Origin: Flaveria trinervia
Lineage: Eukaryota; Streptophyta; Magnoliopsida; Asterales; Asteraceae
Direction: 5' to 3'
DNA length: 64,000 nt
Assembly (NCBI GenBank): GCA_025506515.1
Contig: CM046444.1
Span: forward strand, 74,981,624-75,045,623
The notes beneath the pieces are model-generated. The model was not told the DNA's origin, made no database searches, and was given only the letters and a program-made list of their open reading frames with translations. A program made the position numbers and the translations under genes. This document shows, one piece after another, positions 22,021 through 32,826 of this stretch. The first letter of the stretch is position 1. Every line of letters begins with the position of its first letter.

Positions 22021-22800
22021 TAAGCTCAAGTACACGACACATAAATACACCAATCATGACTCAAGGATATGGCTTATATGATTTTTATCATGCTGTGTGA
22101 AAGATCAATTCTCAATCCAATTTTTGTCGGGACTCAGTTTTTGTGTAGGCCAAAATGATTGCGTAAATGCAGACGTCCTTAAGCATATATTTTAATTTAA
22201 ATCATGATGTTGTTGTCTATTTTATTCTTCAGGCTGAGCCTACCAAGCATATCATTAAAAAAATCTATTTATTTTTCTATTATTTGCAATTAAAAATATG
22301 ATGTAAATCGGATAACAACATTAGTTACTATCATTTCTCATTTTGTAAACGCAAGTCATGCAAAAACAAGCATTCCAAGAAGATATACTATCATTTCTCA
22401 ATTATCTCGAATCAAGTTCCTAGTTCTTTTTTCATTTATTTATTTACTTATACTCACCCCCTAAATTTTTTTTTTGCAAACTTATTATTACTTTTTATTT
22501 TTTTAATTTTTTTTATATTTTTATATTTTTTTAATTTTTTGTATAAAACTATACAAAAATAAAAATTATCAAAGAAGGTCTTCCAAACTACACTGATATG
22601 AAGATAAGAAATGAATTCTCAAGAAATATGCAGTGATTGTGAAGTGAGAACTATGATTGTGTAGATAAAAATCTAGATAGTGAATAAAATACCATGACCT
22701 TAAAGTGTTTGTTCCGCCTCAAATTTGAATTATGAACAATCCCTGTCAGTAAACTGGTTACTAACAGTCCTTCTGAATTGTTCATACACTCATTAACATA

Positions 22801-23490
22801 TTAGTTTGAAAGGGGAACCCAGGCCATCGTAGTCCTCGAAGTTCCATTTTCATCGATATAAGAAACCTCATTTTGCACACAACCGTTTAAACAATCGGGG
22901 ATATCTGTATCCTTCTTTTTAACTTTCCAAATTTGTTTCGGTTTAATTAATTTGGATTTGAAAGAATTATTCTGTTTAAGAGCAAAAGGAAAAGAATTTG
23001 GTTTTAAACCTTTGGTCATTTTAATCTTTGACTCATGTGAAACCGGCTTCACATGAAAAGGTTTCGATGGAGGGTTTTTCATCCAACCATTCAAAGATGT
23101 GTGCTTTTTACCTCTTGATCTAGAGAAGCAACCCATGTTGCCTTTACCATGTGGAACATTCTTTGTAGACTTACAGCTGGAGAAGCAATTCATTTTGCCT
23201 TTACCATCCGTAGCAAGCCTTTAAGGACATTTCATTACAACATGACCTTCTTTTCCACACTCAAAACAAGCCTTGAATGGCTTTTGATTCTTTGTAGTCT
23301 CGTGTTGTGCAGGTGGTGATGAGTATTGCTTGGAGCTTGTAGCAGATTCTAGCTTGTTTTGAAGTTTCCCGTGCTGAGCAGTGAATGAGATCTTTACTGA
23401 TTGACTGGGATGCTTTGCAATTGGAGAAGAGATCCGTATTGGTCTTGATTCAGTTTTCGGAATCTGTTGACTTGGATGCTTTATAAAGCT
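22801..23490 (-). pseudogene. gag: X gag C-terminal part with zinc knuckle, unit 1
   Basis: An intact zinc knuckle CFECGKEGHVVMKC (CX2CX4HX4C) lies at 23227-23268, followed by a TAA stop. A 130-codon open frame (23193-22801) then contains two Cys-Phe-Ser blocks, a basic tract rich in Lys, SYIDENGTSRT and ends TMAWVPLSN. The N-terminal capsid is missing: the gag reading meets the LTR at 23503 through a short tgtttacaaatat junction. The end motif AWVPLSN fits the end of gag in this type of Copia element. Confidence 0.75.
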
Positions 23491-23503
23491 TGTTTACAAA
23501 TAT

Positions 23504-23863
23504 TGTTTACAAGTAATCCGTCAATCTATTGTTCATTCAACCATTAATTAACACTAATAACTGTTAACCTATTTATATTTTAGACTTATATCCACTACTT
23601 GCACTTCACCCCCTAGGCTTAGGCTAATTAATACAAAAATACATATTAAGCATAAAAATGACTAAAAACAAGATAAAATATATTTTGTTCCCACAAAATA
23701 TATTTATGACAATAAAACTCCTAGATATCTAAATCTTCAACGTCTCATCTCGGATATTCGTTTCGAACGTGTCGGGATTTCTTTTGTTGACTTTGTCCGT
23801 GATGTTGACTTTTGTTGACTTTGACTGTGTTGATAGTATAGACTATCTTGTACAGCTCCAACA
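23504..23863 (-). repeat. X array LTR 2 (shared)
   Basis: 360 bp, same length as LTR 1. It serves as 5' LTR of unit 1 and 3' LTR of unit 2. A polypurine tract lies at 23864-23877. No recognisable primer binding site on its 5'-LTR side (the left, gag side). Confidence 0.85.
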
Positions 23864-25759
23864 ATACTCCCCCTTAGTCTATCATTATCAAGGTCTTCAA
23901 ACAAATGAATTCAGCATCGAGAAGTCAACATTAGAAAGATATTCAATTTGAATCTTTCTGAATCTGATTAGAAAGACTATTAATTTCATAAGCTCCCCCT
24001 ATTTATGTGCTCCCCCTTTTCGAGTGCAAGCTTTGCAAGGATATTGGATCAGCTTCCCAAATCTCTAATCTTGAGTGCTTCCGAATATGTAGGAGGAAGA
24101 TTCCTAGCTCGGTAGTTTCTGCAAACTTGTGGGACAGGTTCTCTAATCAGGTACACTACTCAACTCATGATCGGCAATCACTTAAAGCAAAAATCTGAAA
24201 CACATTCTCAAACACAATCTTGACATTTTAATTAGATCATCTCATTTTAACAAAATAAACCCGTGTTTATCGTGTGTGAAAAATAAGTGAACCCGTGTTT
24301 GTTTGTGCACAATTTCTGTGAAATGCATGAAAAATGATATATTTGTAATAGTATAATATGGAAGATCTAAAAGAAAATAAAAATAAAATATTGTTATAAT
24401 TTTTAATTTTATATATCTATTTTTTTATAACCAGAACTGAGTCGATCATGAGATCACATCCTCAAGACATACTTTGCACAAAGATGAATTTAATCATCGA
24501 CAAGCAATGAGATCACACTGATAACGAATCTAGTCACAGTCTTTAAATTTTTTGAATTTCTCAAACAGATCAATAAAGTTGCTCATATGTTTGTTCACTT
24601 AAACCCATGCCTTATCTTTTTCAACAACAATACATGATTTGTTAAGGTTCGATTAGATGCTTTAGAATGTTGGGCCCCACAATAATTTGGCAAAAACCCT
24701 CACCCAACCTCAGGATTTCTTGAATTTTGTTACGATCTTTATAGAGCAAGGCTTGTGTATTAGTGTGCAAGTGATTATCAACAGAACGTTTTATTCTATG
24801 ATGAATTCATCGTTTAGATCATTTGTCACTACTTAGACCAAAATGGTGAGAGCTCGAGGTCATACTTACGCATAACAAAATATATGACCATTTAATGGTG
24901 TGCCGATGAGAACTCCAGGTCAGTACTGTCGTACAACAGCGGAGATCATCACTCCAGGTCAGTACTACCATACAGCAGAGGAGATAAGCCCAAGTACACG
25001 ACACCTAAATACACCAATCATGACTCAAGGATATGGCTTATATGATTTTTATCATGGTGTGTGAAAGATCATTTTCAATCCAATTTTGTCGGGACTCAGT
25101 TTTTGTGTAGGCCAAAATGATTGCGTAATCCAGACGTCCTTAAGCATATATTTTAATTTAAATCATGATGTTTTGTCTATTTTATTCTTCAGGCTGGCCT
25201 ACCAAGCATATCATTAAAAAAATCTATTTATTTTTCTATTATTTTCAATTAAAAATATGATGTAAATCGGATAACAACATTAGTTACTATCATTTCTCAT
25301 TTTGTAAACGCAAGTCATGCAAAAACAAGCATTTCAAGAAGATATACAATCATTCTCAATTATCTCGAATCAAGTTCCTAGTTCTTTTTTCATTTATTTA
25401 TTTACTTATACTCACCCCCTAAATTTTTATTTTTGCAAACTTATTATTACTTTTATTTTTTAATTTTTTTATACTTTTTATATTTTTATATTTTTTAATT
25501 TTTTGTATAAAACTATACAAAATAAAATTTATCAAAGAAGGTTTTCCAAACTACACTGATATGAAGATAAGAAATGAATTCTCAAGAAATATGCAGTGAT
25601 TGTGAAGTGAGAACTGTGATTGTGTAGATAAAAATCTAGATAGTGAATAAAATACCATGACCTTAAAGTGTTTGTTCCGCCTCAAATTTGAATTATGAAC
25701 AATCCCTGTCAGTAACTGGATTACTAATAGTCCTTCTGAATTGTTCATACACTCATTAA

Positions 25760-26450
25760 CATATTAGTTTGAAAGGGGACCCCAGGCCATCGTAGTCCTC
25801 GAAGTTCCATTTTCATCGATATAAGAAACCTGATTTTGCACACAACCGTTTAAACAATCGGGGATATCTGTATCCTTCTTTTTAACTTTCCAAATTTGTT
25901 TCGGTTTAATTAATTTGGATTTGAAAGAATTATTCTGTTTAGAACAAAAGGAAAAGAATTTGGTTTTAAACCTTTGGTCATTTTAATCTTTGACTCATGT
26001 GAAACCGGCTTCACATGAAAAGGTTTCGATGGAGGGTTTTTCATCCAACCATTCAAAGATGTGTGCTTTTTACCTCTTGATCTAGAGAAGCAACCATGTT
26101 GCCTTTACCATGTGGAACATTCTTTGTAGACTTACAGCTGGAGAAGCAATTCATTTTGCCTTTACCATCCGTAGCAAGCCTTTGAGGACATTTCATTACA
26201 ACATGACCTTCTTTTCCACACTCAAAACAAGCCTTGAATGCTTTTGATTCTTTGTAGTCTCGTGTTGTGTAGGTGGTGATGAGTATTGCTTGGAGCTTGT
26301 AGCAGATTCTAGCTTGTTTTGAAGTTTCCCGTGCTGAGCATGAATGAGATCTTTACTGATTGACTGGGATGCTCTGCAATTGGAGAGAGATCCGTATTGG
26401 TCTTGATTCAGTTTTCGGAATCTGTTGACTTGGATGCTTTGCAAGCTTGT
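25760..26450 (-). pseudogene. gag: X gag C-terminal part with zinc knuckle, unit 2
   Basis: Near-identical to 22801-23490. The zinc knuckle lies at 26188-26229, and the codon after it is CAA, not the TAA of unit 1. Single-base deletions (for example in the gaagcaaccatgttgcc stretch, one C fewer) break the frame that is open in unit 1. Confidence 0.75.
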
Positions 26451-26460
26451 TTACAAATAT

Positions 26461-26730
26461 TGTTTACAAGTAATCCGTCAATCTATTGTTCATTCAACCA
26501 TTAAAATTACATATTAAGTAAAAAAATGACTAAAAACAAGATAAAATATATTTTGTTCCAATAAAATATATTTATTACAATAAAACTCCTAGTCATCTAA
26601 ATCTTCAACGTCTCATCTCGATATTCGTTTCGAACGTGTCGGGATTTCTTTTGTTGACTTTGTCCGTGATGTTGACTTTTGTTGACTTTGACTGTGTTGA
26701 TAATATAGACTATCTTGTACTGCTCCAACA
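26461..26730 (-). repeat. X array LTR 3 with ~90-bp internal deletion
   Basis: Same ends as LTRs 1 and 2, but about 90 bp between cattaa and aattacatatt are missing. It terminates the array on the right; element H sequence follows at 26731. Confidence 0.8.
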
Positions 26731-27556
26731 AATCATGAAAACAATTTAACAAGAAATTGTCAAATGTATTGTCAATATAAAGAAATTGGAACCTTAGCAC
26801 TAACTTGGCTTTTGGATAAATGCAGTTTTTTATATACACCTTCTTGTGCACAATTGTCATAAATACAAAGTCAAGGTCCAATAAATGGTTCTATCCATTG
26901 ATTAGAACCACACAAGAAAATAAGTTGCAATCATGGCTTGTAAAACATCAGCACAAGCTACAGTGCAAAACTAAGCGTCAACAAAAGATATAGTGCAAAA
27001 CTCAAGGGGGAGTAAAAATGACTATCCGTAGATTGGTAACCTACAAATGAGTAAATATTTTACAAGTATAATTAATTTCCATAGATTGATAACCTATGGA
27101 AAATCAAGTTATACTTCCATTCAAACTTTCAGTTTTAAGTTAGGCATCCGCACATATCCTACAGATGCACTAGGTGCTGAAATCTGCAAAACAAATAAAA
27201 CTTACGGAAGAATAATAAGAAAGTGGGATCCATTTCATTAAATAAATGAATAAATGTGTTTGAGGGAGTATAAATGGTTTTTTTGACTGGGAATTCATTA
27301 TTCACTTTTATCGAACCTTTTTGACCTAGAAGTTCATTAGTCAAAAACTCATCCCTCCCTCATCTGATTTCAAAATTACTCAAAACTTAAACATCAAACA
27401 ACATTTTAAATTTGAGTTCAAGTCTTAATCTTAAGGTAAATCATATGATAAACATTAGAAATGAACCGACTGATTCATCATATTCGTTTAAACTCTTTGT
27501 ATTCTTAAAACTTGATGACTTAGTTCTAAGATACTTGTCTTCATTCTTATGAACAA
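26731..27556 (+). other. Element H: post-pol spacer with internal polypurine tract
   Basis: Follows the X array. A short YTPSCAQLS-x-IQSQ reading (about 26835-26880) could be the end of RNase H, weakly supported. At 27001-27012 there is a ctcaagggggag tract that is not followed by a TG LTR start. A TATA-like gtataaatgg lies at 27268-27277, and 290 bp later the extra ORF begins. I see no other gene. Confidence 0.45.
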
Positions 27557-29130
27557 ATGGCTAATCTATTTGAAAGAGAGCACAATGTGTGTGCATTCTT
27601 AAATCCAGTCGACGATCCAGGCTATTCTATGCTTTATTAGCGGAGCCTGTGATTCACCAAGATCATTAATCGATTTCTGGAACTCAACACAAATTGAGGA
27701 AGATGGAGAATCACAAGTGATTATGGCCGAGATTAAGAATGGGAGACAAAGGATAGATGAGCAGACCATAAGAAGGAAACTGGAGTTTGGAGAACAAGAA
27801 GTTGGTCACCCTATGTATTCGAGAATGAATACATAGAGAAAGTGTTCTACTTGATGGGGTATGATGGTGATTATGACAAGGGTGAGATCAAGAAATAGAG
27901 ATTATGTAAGGCATATAAATTCTTATGTCACACTTATTTGAAGTGTATCTCCAACAGAAAATCTGGGCTTGACAGATTCTCAAGGTATATTTCATATTGC
28001 ATTATTGGTATTTTTGAGGGGAGGACATACAACTACTCGAAGTACATTTTTAGTTGTTTGTGTGACCACATTAGGGTGCAGAAGGCAAACAAGATGTATA
28101 TGTTTCCTAGGTTCTTGTAGATAATCATCAGTGTTGATCTGTCTAGCATTGCTATAGATGGTGATATGTTTGTTCAAGCACACCTAGGGAGATCTGTTCT
28201 GAATAAAATAAGTGGAAGGTATGAAGGAGAAGACATGCCTATGTTTGCGCATGTAGCTGACCCCAATGCCAACATTTCCCTAGAACTGATATGGGAAGAA
28301 GCTCAACAGAGTTCATCAACTAACTCTGCGGAAGCCTCATCTTCACCTCCTCAATCAACCATTCACCAACAACCTCAAACACCCTAATCACAATCACCAG
28401 CTAGCTAAAACACTCAACCAATCTCTCCAATACACCCTTTATCACCAAATCAACATCAAATACCCTAATCACAATCATTAGCTAGCCAAAACACTCAACC
28501 AAGCTCTCCAATCCACTCTCTATTACCAAATCAACCTCAAACACCCTAATCAGAATCATTAGCCAGCCAAAACACTCAACCAATCTCTCCAATTCACCCT
28601 CTTTCACCAAATCTTTCTCCAACTCCAAAAAATAAATCTACTGAGAGCTTTTACACTAGCGAGACAGTCTTAGCTTCACAAGTCAGTTCAACTATCACCA
28701 ACCAAGACTGAATCCCTTGTCCATTCAAATTATATTGAACCTGTCTCTCCAGTCAGTGAACATTAGCAACAGTAACAACCAAATTAAGAACAAGCAGAGC
28801 AAGATGTTGAGTCTTGTTCAAGCTCAACTAGTGTAGCACCTAAAGAAGCGAATGATGATGAGATTGCTGCTCAACATCAGGATGATGATGATGATGAAGC
28901 CAACTTTGTTGATGTGATTTCTTACAATGAAACATATCTCAGTGATGATGATACCCTGTTAGCAAGAGTTATTTTATGGCTGAATACAACAAGCTTGTTG
29001 TCAAGTCAAACTATATAAGGCAAAGAATACAAGAGTTGAAGGGGATGATGAAAGAAAAAGATGTTTAGTTGTTGAAGCAAGAATCTAGTCTGAAAAGATT
29101 AAGGGAAAGTATAAAAGAAAACAATGAATT
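27557..29130 (+). pseudogene. Element H extra ORF downstream of pol, part 1
   Basis: Unnamed ORF of Asteraceae-type Copia elements; function unknown. ATG at 27557 (MANLFEREHNVCAFLNP). After a frameshift, LIDFWNSTQIEEDGESQV and RIDEQTIRRKLEFGEQEVG (about 27665-27800). Then LMGYDGDYDKGEI, CKAYKFLCHTYLKCISNRKSGLD, GIFEGRTYNYSKYIF and KMYMFPRFL (27850-28120). This order (HN..L, I..FW, IRR.L.., MGY..D, KFL.HTYL.C.S, NYSKYIF, MYPRFL-like) is the one I associate with that ORF. Next come a Ser/Pro/Gln tandem repeat (28373-28620) and a coiled coil (29040-29130). At least six stops. Interrupted at 29130 by element Z. Confidence 0.6.
28373..28620 (+). repeat. 81-bp (27-codon) tandem repeat in extra ORF
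   Basis: Three units, each starting around (a)ccctaatca at 28381, 28462 and 28543, coding for Ser/Gln/Pro-rich segments such as NTQPISPIHPLSPN. All three carry an in-frame TAA at the same place. Confidence 0.8.
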
Positions 29131-29832
29131 TGTTAGGACGGTGTACGAACAGAGTACTAACTGAAAATGCGTGAAACAAGATCAAATAGTGCGGAATCCT
29201 ATTTGATTGCCGATCCAATAAGTGAGAACGCAATCCCGATCAATCTAACGATTAAAGAAACGTTAAGAATGAGTAGAACGAGATCATATGCGAACTATGA
29301 ACCTGGAACAGGGTTTGTGGACGCTCTGGACGGCTAGGTTACGAGTTTGTGTCGAAAGTATTCAAGTCTTTCGAATTCTTATAAATAGGTGGTATTTATT
29401 GGTTATGGTCTTTTATTTGTATGACTGAACCATTAGCATGTTTCAATCGTGCCACTAAATCGTGCGATTGATCCATACGTGCGACTAAAGGTTCAGTTGT
29501 GCGACCGAGTCAATCTTATGTCTCCATCGTGCGATTGATCTAGTCTCCTGGTTCAGTCGTGCGACTAGTCCATTAGCATGGTCCATTCAGATGAAGACTC
29601 ATACCACTAAGTTTGAACACATTTCTGAATCATTATTGACTAAGAACTATGCACAACAACCTCAAACCTATATAGTTAGTTTATTATACTTTATCACACA
29701 ACAAACAATAAAACATTAAACATTATACGCATCAACCACATATTGTACTTCATTCAACTCATTCAGTACATATGTTTAAGACATGACAAACATTTACATT
29801 AAGCTCATAAACTAGGTTCATTTGTATCAACA
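29131..29832 (-). repeat. 3' LTR of element Z
   Basis: 702 bp, minus strand TGTTGATACAAATG ... CACCGTCCTAACA. It contains several copies of the CAGTCG-TG-CGACTG-type palindrome at 29450-29575. The A+T-rich TATA candidate (complement of cttataaatagg) lies around 29378-29389. Confidence 0.9.
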
Positions 29833-29844
29833 AACTCCCCTTGG
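29833..29844 (-). other. Polypurine tract of element Z
   Basis: Minus strand ccaaggggagtt immediately before the 3' LTR. Confidence 0.85.
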
Positions 29845-31003
29845 ACCTAGTTTACTTTAGCGTCTAAAATTCTTCATAAGCTCCTCAAATCTCTTGTACT
29901 TCTCCTCTCTTGTAACCACTACGTGGCAAAATAGAGTCATACAACATTCTAGAATTAGATGGCTTGTACAATATCTTGCGTGTCATAGAATAGTGCCCAC
30001 TTGTACAATGTGTAGACATCTTCTTCACACAAGTTTGTATTTAGAACTATGATCACTTCACCTGTTCTCCAATCATAATACCACCATTTGAAGTGTGGAG
30101 TGAGGTCCTAAGGCATTTCCGGTAAGGGAATCTTGGACATTGTGCGTGGGCGACTCCACTTAAGCACTACTTTAGGCTTTCCAGATATGCGATCCACTTT
30201 AGACCTATGGATGTACCTCATAGGTTGTTGAGGCCTGAAAGTTTGCCCATCTGGTGTGGTATTCCTTCTTTAGAAAAGCCTCAAACCAACCTGACATCTT
30301 TCTTGGATCAACATATAGAAGATTTAAGCATGCCAGTTGGTTGAGCTCAAAACCTGGGAGAGTCGTGAGATCATGTGGAAATCTAAAGTACTGTATTCCT
30401 TCTCCTTTTTTACAGCATAAGCATTTAGATCCTCAAAATATGCCAACACAATAATCTTGCCAGATACCTTCAGATGTTTCTTGACCTTGTAGAGTTTGGT
30501 GTAGGCATTTTGCTTTTGAGCTGTGTGTTTGGCTCTAATTTCAGCAAAACAAGCTGCCTATTTAGCCTTCTTTATATCAACATCTGCATCCAAGGCTTGG
30601 GCTTGGATTTCATACTTATTTGTTTCTTTCCCCATCTCATCCAGTTTTTCAAATGTAGCACTGCCGAGAGTGTCACCTAAGTCGGGGATCACATTTCCCT
30701 CTCAGTCAGTGTACTCTGGATAGTGATGAGACGTGACATCCTTTATCTCTATTCCATCAACATCGATTAGCTCGTCATCACTCATAACATCAACCTTTGG
30801 AGTGTCTTTGACGAGCTCATCAGGATTCAGTCTGAATATCTCCGGAAGTTGCTCATCGATCAGGTCGTGTATGATTTCTCCTTCTTAAGGAGTGTAGCTC
30901 ACTAACCTTCTCACAATCCCTTGAAAATCAAGAATCATTGAGAATTGAGACTTGATTTGCTGAAGGGGAGCAATATCATATTCATCTTGCTGGGACGTTG
31001 TAT

Positions 31004-31151
31004 CTTCTTGATTTAAACATTTAACACATCAATCATTAGTAGTTAATCAAGACATTTAAACAAAGATAAACATAGATGATCATAAATTACATCAATGTAA
31101 TATTTGAATCAGGTACAAAAGTTTTCTAAATACAAAACATCTAATCTTTAC
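31004..31151 (-). other. Probable 148-bp intron in extra ORF of element Z
   Basis: Minus strand GTAAAGATTAG ... AAATCAAGAAG. Same codon position and phase as the 147-bp intron at 2289-2435, and the protein blocks either side align between the two copies. Confidence 0.65.
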
Positions 31152-31239
31152 TTTTATCTTGATCGGTCAATTCTTCAACTACAGTAGCTGAAGATGATGC
31201 TCCCTGATCTTGTGCTCTCTTAGTATGCCTTTCTTGATC

Positions 31240-31461
31240 CTATGTAGAGGCTGATGTAGTAGCATCACCTTCTTCATAATCATCATCTCCTCCCTTCTTT
31301 CCACCCGGTCCTTCATCATCACCCTCTTCTTCTTCACCAGAATCATCCTCATCATCATCATCATCATCATTATCGTCATCGTCGTCGTCATCATCATTAT
31401 CATCATCATCACCTTCCCTGTTCTTTAGAGGCTCATTTTTGGATCCTTTCAGCCTGAGCAT
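31240..31461 (-). repeat. Acidic trinucleotide-repeat tract in extra ORF
   Basis: On the minus strand the tract codes for about 25 Asp with scattered Asn/Glu, then a Gly/Glu-rich acidic segment. It is simple-sequence expansion of gat/gac codons inside the extra ORF and remains in frame with the coiled coil before it and the splice junction after it, apart from one TAG at about 31237. Confidence 0.8.
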
Positions 31462-32826
31462 GATCTTCTTATTCTTTCTCTCTAGCTCCTCTATCCTCTG
31501 AACAGAATGTGCATTCTGTTCCTACAGCTGTGTAATCTGCTGAGCTTGAGAAGCATTAAGCTCCATAAGCTGATATAGTTGTGTAGCTCTTTGCTTATCG
31601 GTAGCTAGCAGCTCTAGCACCATCTAATTTAGGTTGGCTAGTTGTTCCTCTACCCCAATAGAGGGTAGAGTGGGTCCATGGCTCATTAGGACTTGTGTAG
31701 AAGTCCTGGCTTGTTGGGTGGTGGTAGTGGTGGTGGATGTGGTGAATATGGGTGGTGGAATAGGAGCGGATGGTTGTGGTAGTGGTGGTAGGAGGTATGA
31801 TAGTGGTGGCAGGGGGTGTGGTAGTGGTGATAGGGGGTTTGGTAGTGGTGGCGGTAGCTGTGGTGGATGTGGTGGTAATAAATGTAATCCTCATCTTGCT
31901 CTTCATGCCATGGTGTTGAGCCATCCTCTTCTTCTTTGAGCCCTTAGAAGAGGATTCTCCCCCTGCACTGATGGGATGGGCAAGGATGTATGATGGATCA
32001 GTAGTAGAAGTAGCAGCATCCCTGGCCTCACCCTAACGTCCACCAACAGCCGCAATCCCTCTCTTAGTGGCAACAACCTTGCTGCCCACTGTCCTTACCA
32101 GTGGCTCCTCATCTGACTCTTCCTTTTCATCTATCTAAAATTTGGGGTGGATTGGAGCCTACTCGATTCCACCCGGAGCCTCACCGCCTTGACCATCACC
32201 ATGGTCACCGTCGTTGTCGTCTGAATCATCAATGGGTAGCTCAATCGGCTCGACGTCAGAGTCACTCTCATCGTGACGCCACTTCTTGTGAAGGGGTAGT
32301 TCAGCCCCAGTGCCACATAAGCATTCTGGATTTGGTCAGATAGATCATCAAATGCTCCCCTCTATGAAGCAATGCACTTTAGAATGACATGTGCCAGGTA
32401 CTTGAACTGGGGACACAAGTTGGTTTTGATGAGCACACCTGTGTTGATGTCCCTAGTGTACTTCATCCGTAGAAAACATCCTCTTACTGTCAGAGGATGT
32501 AACCTGGTCTGATGGGTAGCATCATCACCCAGATCCAGCACTCATCTAAAGGCTACTGCAGTAACCTCAATCTCTTTGCCAAAAATGGTGCTCCGAATGC
32601 AGCAGGGCTCAGCAGATCTGTCAACTGAAGCACCTTGCCAGAAGGCATGATGTATAGACCGGTAGGGTGTGCATGGCGCAGAGATAGCTCTGTAGATCCT
32701 TGATCTCCTGAGAAATTTAATAATTCCAACAAACTCAGCAGCATTCCGAGTGGTGGCATCCAAGTGAGCACAAATGTTGTGCTTGGTGTTGAGGATCCAC
32801 CTATCTGCCATGTTTCTATAACACAA

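Larger units (their letters stand above)
20533..26730 (-). mobile_element. Tandem array of gag-only Copia element X (LTR-int-LTR-int-LTR)
   Basis: Minus-strand elements. LTRs lie at 20533-20892, 23504-23863 and 26461-26730. Internal regions at 20893-23503 and 23864-26460 are near-identical copies of each other, with periods of 2,971 and 2,957 bp. Each internal region has a gag zinc-knuckle end, about 1.9 kb of noncoding spacer, and a polypurine tract (complement of atactcccccttag) next to its 3' LTR. There is no protease, integrase or RT. No 5-bp duplication is visible (acaat left, aatca right), and RT/RNase H of the host element is missing at the right junction. It resembles the non-autonomous TR-GAG class. 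Confidence 0.8.
29870..32826 (-). pseudogene. Extra ORF of element Z (two exons)
   Basis: N-terminal domain from ATG 32826: MADRWILNTKHNICAHLDAT, EFVGIIKFLRRSRIYRAI, HHAFWQGASVDRSAEP, GKEIEVTAVAFR, VLDLGDDA, then in the next frames CPQFKYLAHVILKCIA and AYVALGLNYPF (to about 32290). A low-complexity Thr/Pro/His region (31924-31680) follows. A coiled coil is readable from QQITQL to RIEELERKNKKI (31540-31450), then an acidic Asp/Glu run (31420-31270), HTKRAQDQGASSSAT, an intron (31004-31151), and exon 2 ending with FHM, GFELNQLACLNLLYVDPRKMSGWFEA and a WWYYDWRTGEVIIVL-like block near 30070. It is the same family as 2213-3640 and 27557-29130. Multiple stops; no known enzyme motif seen. An env-like or accessory role is only a guess from position. 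Confidence 0.6.

Noticed and set aside
26597..26881. 94-codon minus-strand ORF at the right end of the X array
   Set aside because: It spans the LTR 3/host junction, so it cannot be an ancestral gene; the plus strand is weakly RNase H-like instead.
31634..31939. Glycine-rich plus-strand ORF of 101 codons
   Set aside because: Mirror image of a Thr/Pro-rich low-complexity stretch in the minus-strand extra ORF; simple-sequence artefact.
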